DNA of 64,000 nt from Artemia franciscana. Taxonomy: Eukaryota > Arthropoda > Branchiopoda > Anostraca > Artemiidae. The translations under genes were made by a program, and so were the position numbers. Where the stretch lies: the NCBI RefSeq assembly GCF_032884065.1, contig NC_088871.1, positions 17,108,472 to 17,172,471 on the forward strand, given 5' to 3'. The notes under the pieces are model-generated. The model was not told the origin of the DNA. It made no database searches and worked only from the letters and a program-made list of their open reading frames with translations. Below, in pieces: positions 58,655-64,000 of this stretch (positions are counted from its first letter, which is position 1; the number at the start of each line of letters is the position of its first letter).

Positions 58655-59905
58655 CCCAAATGAAATGACAAGAGGCTGTAAGAAAGTATCTAAAGGAACT
58701 GGGAACTTATTGGTAGGGTGTAAGGGGTGAAGCGTTGAATAGATTAGGGTGGAGAGGGGGTGTGCACAACTGTGTTGGCTTCAGACGGTCTGGTGCTGCA
58801 GTGAGTTGTTGGTAATCGTAATACTAGTGGTATGTAATCGGGTTTCATTAGAAACTGAGAACCAACACTTATCACTACTATTTAATTTTACGAAACATGA
58901 CAATTAAATTAATTTTACTTATTATTAATTTATAAAAAAGATCCAGGAAATGGCAAACGGGCAGACGTTTTTATTATTATTTTGATTATTTTATGAATAT
59001 GATTATGATTATTATAACTAGCGCTCTCTTTCCACGGTGTAGGCGGTTTAAAATACGGTCAATAATATGCGGTAAGACCGGAGAGAGAAAAGCATTGCTG
59101 ACCGAAAATAGAAATATTGAAGTAAATTGTTTCCGGGAAAATAGTTTATTTTCATAAATAGTTATACAGTTCGAATTTTTTGTGAAATATTATATTCAAA
59201 TTATCTGTACATGATGATATACTGCCATTCTTAGTAAAAGAGCGGTGAGGAGTTGATTTATCGAAGGCTTCTTACTCTCGTGCTCCTGTGTCATTATTCG
59301 GCTTGTAATCCAGTCGAGGATTATTAAGTTTTGAGGGTGTTCCTAGTTATATTGTTTAAAAAAAATGTCGTTATTTATTTTCTTAATAATGACAGTTAGG
59401 GGAGTAGGGGACGAACTAACTAAAACTATAAATGGTTGAAGATTTTCTGATGATTGCTTGTTTCTCCTTAGTGCTTTGAACGCGTACCTAACCATGAGAT
59501 TTTAGAACGTATCTTTGCGTGATTCTCGTTAATATCTATGGTACTATGTATAAATTAGTTTTTTTTTACTTTATGTTCAAAAATTCTGTCTTTAAAGTTG
59601 GATAATTAAGAATTGTGAGGGGGAGCTTTGAAGTTACAAAGGAGCAGAAAGGCAGTTTTATCACTAATTTATTTTGCAAAAAGAGAATGAACAGTCAAAT
59701 TAATGGAAACTTCATGTCATCTGTAGCATTTAGAGCCCATATTTTAAGACGAGAGAATTCTAGACTCAGTCAAATACAAAGGTTCATGATCCATAGCGAT
59801 TAAGGGAAGAAGGCTTCAACTGTTAATAAGCTGTCAAATTTGAAAAAAGTTGTGTTAAATCTGTGAAAGAACCAGCCACTGGCCAAACTCATACTAATTT
59901 CTTGT
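58655..59905. other. Sequence present only in unit 2
   Basis: Unit 1 joins 'gtcgtccccaaatg' directly to 'tgatcatcggggaggtgtt' (42355-42380); unit 2 separates these by 1.25 kb. No transposase or RT is recognisable. A short plus-strand frame (59615-59803) has no motif. Either an insertion in unit 2 or a deletion in unit 1. Confidence 0.6.
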
Positions 59906-59945
59906 TCAATCATCAGGGAGGTGTTAATGAAGAGCAATTTTAATG

Positions 59946-59974
59946 TTTTTTTTTTTTTTTTTTTTTTTTTTTTT
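59946..59974. repeat. Poly-T tract of 29 bases
   Basis: Counterpart of the 70-T tract at 42394-42463, in the same position ahead of the motif VI exon. Confidence 0.95.
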
Positions 59975-60100
59975 GTAAAGATTATTCAAAAGCTTTACTA
60001 ACCTTTTAACTCTTGTTCTTGTTAATAAGTAATTTCTTAGAAGCTTTATAATTTTAATGATTCTTTTTAGTTTACTAATTGATTTTCTCTCCTTTTTTAG

Positions 60101-60268
60101 ATATAAAGGGCGTTGGACTAGTCATCAACTATGAATTACCCACAGATATTGACGAATATGTGCATCGGAAGAACGAGTCGACTTGGAAATACTGGGCATA
60201 CCATATCATTTTTCAACCCAGATAAGGGTTCTACAATTGCCGGGAAGCTGGTCAATGTTCTTGCTGCG
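60101..60268 (+). pseudogene. vasa-like helicase, motif V/VI exon, unit 2
   Basis: The same exon as at 42616-42783 and of the same length (168 bases): identical acceptor context and donor (GCG/GTAAAT), and the same five-base loss before IGRTSR. Differences include His for Tyr after EYV (CAT, the expected motif VI residue) and a few silent or conservative changes. It lies 9.6 kb downstream of the unit 2 RGG exon. Confidence 0.88.
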
Positions 60269-61465
60269 GTAAATGTTTTTCACTTCCCTCTCTTTATCCC
60301 TCCTTTAACTTCTCTTCATTTTCTCCTTTACATTTTTTCTCTAATTTTCTATTTCTATCTTTCTCACTTTCTCTCTCTTCGTTTGTTCGTATTTGATTGG
60401 TGCTAATGTATGACCATTCCATAAGGAAAAATAAACTTGGCAGCATGTTTTTCCTTTAAAAAAAAAATATATTGTCATGCTTATTGTGAAAGACATTCAA
60501 CATACATTCAATTCTGGTAACGAATATTTTAATGAATTTGTCAAATTATATATTGATAGTTATTATTATTTTATTATAAAATCTTCTTGATTCCTTTTTT
60601 ACATGTTAGTACGTCTATCCGAGAGTTTAGTATTATATAGGCAAGTTAGATCTAGGGAGAGAATGGAAGTTAATTCGAAGTTGAATATTCCGGTTAAGTT
60701 TACAAGGATATGGATCCAATTGAGAAGAAAGGATGTATCAGGGGGGGGGGGGAGCAACTTTTAGAAATTTAGGGGAAGTATAAAAGAAAAGAATAATTAC
60801 CCGTTGTGCAATGCGGATCAGGATGTACTAGGCCAATTTCTTCCGGGGTCCCGCTAGCCATATCAAATTAGTGCCAATGGGCTGGAATGAAATTTTGATT
60901 ATGGTACTTCTTGGTATTGTTACATCAACAATTCCATGGTGGTAAATTTTGTGTTGAAGGCAATAGAGATTAGGCACTGGCATGGCAATTAGAGATTCAT
61001 AGTGTTATGATCAGATTTTAATGCATTTGTAGTTAGACGAATATAATGACGACTTATGTATATGGCCCTCAGCTCTTCCAATACTAATTATATGCATATT
61101 ATTATATCGAGAATTCTCTATTAAAAGATTATCATTAACACGTTAAAGTGACAGGATAAAAATAGGTGGCAAGAGCATAATGTGTGGTTTTAGGATACGG
61201 TTTAATTCCTTGTACTAAACAGGATTCGATACTTTAAAGGATCATCTTATCTCGCCCATTATACGTTTTCTTAGTTTTTGTGGCCAATTCTTGTTCTTCT
61301 TTTTGAAATGTAGTCATTCTTCATTCTTTTTTAAGTTCAAGACAGGGCAATCCCTAAGATGTTCTTGCAGACTTGTCAGGAAAACTTTGAAAATTTGCTG
61401 AAATGAAAAATCATCTGTGCAATTTGGCAGCTTTGCGAGTCCAGTGTAGTGCTACCTGCTTTGAT

Positions 61466-61856
61466 TAAAAACCTTGCCGACACAGGGGGTGTGAAATTTT
61501 ATTCTCTTTTCAATCAAATTTCACAGTCAAACCACAAATTTTCAATAGCTCTCGACGGTCACTAGTCCCCTAGGAGAAATCGCTAATTGGCCCTTTGTCT
61601 TTTTGATGGTCAGTCGATACTGAGACTCGCAAAACGGTTTTAAATTATCGAATACCCTTAGCTCATTTTCCATGCTGAAACGCTTGTGTAAACACAAGAA
61701 GACCCCGAGCGATTACTTCACCATAGAATGACAGTCTATGGGCTTGAAACTTCTTTCCTCCTCGTTCTTTCTTCCTTTCATTTCTTTCATTCATTTCTTA
61801 ATTCTTGGTGTGTCGAGCTAACCAATTCCGCAGGAGGAAATCAAACTTCGATTTTT
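61466..61856. other. Unassigned leader before the right-edge array
   Basis: Present in unit 2 only. No coding signal. It contains 'gcttgtgtaaacacaag', a small hairpin, and a TTC-rich run near 61760-61800. Confidence 0.4.
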
Positions 61857-61859
61857 TAT

Positions 61860-64000
61860 GGCACTTGATATTAGCCAAGTGACATATAGCGATCGCAAAT
61901 TATGTCGGTCTGTCTGACTGTCTGTCGGTCTGTCCCGGTTATGCTACTTTAGGCACTTCTAGGTAAGCTAGGACGATGAAATTTGACAGGCATATCAGGG
62001 ACCGGACCAGATTAAATTGGAAATAGTCGTTTTCCCGATTTGACCATCTGGAGGGAATGGGGGGCCAGTTAAATCGGAAAAATTAGAAAAGATGAGGTAT
62101 TTTCAACTTACAAACGGGTGATCGGATCTTAGTGAAATTTGATGTTTGGAAGGATATCGTGTCTCAGAGTTCTTTTTAAAATCTCGACCGGATCTGATGA
62201 CATTGGGGGGAGTTGGGGGGAGGACCTAAAATCTTAGAAAACGCTTATAGTGGAGGGATCGGGATGAAACTTGGTGGGACAAATAAGCACAAGTCCTAGA
62301 TGCGTAAATGATATAACTGGAACGGATCCGCTCTTTTTGGGGGAGTTAGGGGTGGTGGTTAATTCTGAAATATTAGAAAAAATGGGTTATTTTTAGCTTT
62401 GGAAGGGGTAATCAGATCTTAATGAAATTTGATGTTTGGAAGGATATCTTGTCTCAGAGCTCTTATTTTATATCCCGACCGGACCTGGTGACTTTGGGGG
62501 GAGTTGGGGGGACCTTTAATCTTGGAGAACGCTTAGAGTGGAGGGATCGAGATGAAACTTTTTTGGAAAAATAAGCACGAGTCTTAAATATGTGATTGAC
62601 ATAACTAGACCGGATCCGCCCTCTTTGGGGGAGTTTGGGGGGGGGGGATCAATTCTGAAAAATTAAAAAAAAATGAATTATTTTTAACTTACGAAGGGGT
62701 GATCGGATCTTAATGAAATTCGATGTTTGGAAGGATATATTGTCTCAGAGCTGTTATTTTAAATCCCGACCGGACGTGGTGACTTTGGGGGGAGTAGGGG
62801 GGCCTAAAATCTTGGAAAACGTTTAAGGTGGAGGGATCGAGATGAAACTTGGTGGGGAAAATAGATATTTGATATTTGATTGACATAACTAGACCGGATC
62901 CGCCCTCTTGGGGAATTGGGGGCTGGGGGGGATTAATTCTGAAAAATTAGAAAAAAATGAGTTATTTTTTATTTACGACGGAGTGATCGGATCTTAATGA
63001 AATTTGATGCTTGGAAGGATATCGTGTCTCGTAGCTCTTATTTGAAATCAGAATTGGATTCGGTGACATTGGGAGGAGTGGGGGGGGGGTCTAAAATCTT
63101 GGGAAACGCTTAGAGTGGAGGGATTAGGATGAAACTTGGTGGAAAAAATAATCACAAGTCCAAGATAAGTGATTGACATAACCGGAACGGATCCACTCTC
63201 TTTGGGGGAGTTGGGAGGGGATTAATTCTGAAAAATTAGAAAAAATGAGATATTTTTAACTTACGAAGGTGTGATTGGATCTTAATGAAATTTGATGTTT
63301 GGAAGAATATCGTGTCTTAAAGGTCTTATTTGAGATTTCGACTGGATCTGGTGACATAGGGGGGAGTTGGGGGAGCTAAAATATGGGAAAAGGCTTAGAG
63401 TAGAGGAATCGGGATGAAACTCGATGGGAAAAATAATCAAAAGTCCTAGATACGTGATTAACATAACCGGAACGGATCCTCTCTCTCTTTGGGGCAGTTG
63501 GGGGGGGAGGGTTAATTCTAAAAATTAGAAAAAATGAGAGTAAAATGAGAGGGAAGAATAACCACAAGTTATAGATACGAAAGTGACATAATTTGAACGG
63601 ATCCGTTCTCTTTGGGAGAGCTGGGGGTTTTTAATTTGGAAAAATTAGAAAAATTGAGGTTTTTTCATCTTAAGAACGGGTGACCGAATCTTAATGGAAT
63701 TTGATATTTAGAAGGAACTAATGACTCAGAGCTCTTATTTTAAATCCCGACCAGATCTGTTGACATTGAGGAGGGTTTGAGGGGGAAACTGGAAATCTTG
63801 GAAAGCACTTGTAAATGTCGTAGATACTTGATTGACATAACCGGACTGGATCCGTTCCTTTGGAGGAGTTAGGGGGTGGGGTTCAGTGCTTTGGCGAGTT
63901 TGGTGCTTCTGGACGTGCTATGACGATGAAAATTGGTAGGCGTATCAGGGAGCTGCACAAATTGACTTGATAAAGTCGTTTTCCCCTATTCGACCATCTA
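61860..64000. repeat. G-rich tandem array, about 288-bp unit (unit 2, continues off window)
   Basis: Begins with the hairpin 'cacttgatattagccaagtg' and (GTCTGTCT)-like repeats, then at least six units marked by 'gatcggatcttaatgaaatt' near 62118, 62410, 62700, 62990, 63270 and 63680. Same motifs as the 43985-45400 array but with more units. Reaches the window edge. Confidence 0.92.

Larger units (their letters stand above)
45411..64000. repeat. Segmental duplication unit 2 (runs off the window)
   Basis: Tandem partner of unit 1, longer because of private sequence: 46000-46515, the Penelope block 51162-56312, a LINE scrap 57663-58080, 58655-59905 and the array start 61466-62470. It also lacks parts kept in unit 1 (corresponding to 34860-35045, 35170-35340 and 36850-38730). 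Its right end is not reached. Confidence 0.9.

Overview
This is AT-rich eukaryotic DNA. It has long gene-poor stretches, GT-AG-bounded coding fragments, many decayed transposons and frequent pure C or G runs of 9-14 bases. Several repeat families here look, from memory, like those of the brine shrimp Artemia, so an Artemia-like branchiopod crustacean is my best guess. That is an inference and was not tested by any search. No complete, clearly functional multi-exon host gene is visible. Most recognisable coding sequence belongs to mobile elements.

Layout. 0-9 kb: a broken non-LTR retrotransposon endonuclease at the left edge (minus strand), a Helitron-like terminus, a (TA)n tract, one possible VPS8-like exon (minus) and otherwise gene-poor sequence. 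9.2-12.3 kb: a dispersed repeat, then a hAT/ZMYM1-like transposase pseudogene with several frame breaks and a 3' terminal repeat. 13-22 kb: two related foldback elements (one with an exact 8-bp target duplication), an unidentified terminal host exon (minus), a tandem duplication and a 5'-truncated LINE with an intact RNase H region. 23-30.2 kb: two copies of a dead Merlin (IS1016/ISXO2-like) transposase, a 470-bp foldback element with 155-bp arms, a tRNA-Lys-like sequence with a ruined acceptor stem and a decayed LINE.

31.3-64 kb is the main structure: an imperfect tandem segmental duplication. Unit 1 runs from about 31.27 to 45.41 kb and unit 2 from about 45.41 kb past the window edge. Each unit holds, in the same order, a minus-strand protein with tandem 23-residue repeats and a CCCH finger, a plus-strand vasa-like DEAD-box helicase fragment (RGG exon, and a conserved helicase motif VI exon), a minus-strand LINE ORF1-like gene and a tandem array of a G-rich repeat of about 288 bp. 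Both helicase copies carry the same stop codon and the same 5-bp deletion, so the copied locus was probably already dead. Unit 1 alone keeps the Q-motif/Walker A exon and has gained a 1.67-kb Helitron-like insertion whose exact empty site survives in unit 2. Unit 2 alone has a Penelope-like retroelement (RT plus GIY-YIG endonuclease), itself split by a 2.4-kb repeat block.

The paired units let insertions, deletions and hairpin scars be dated relative to the duplication by direct comparison. I found no CRISPR array, rRNA, operon or bacterial gene.
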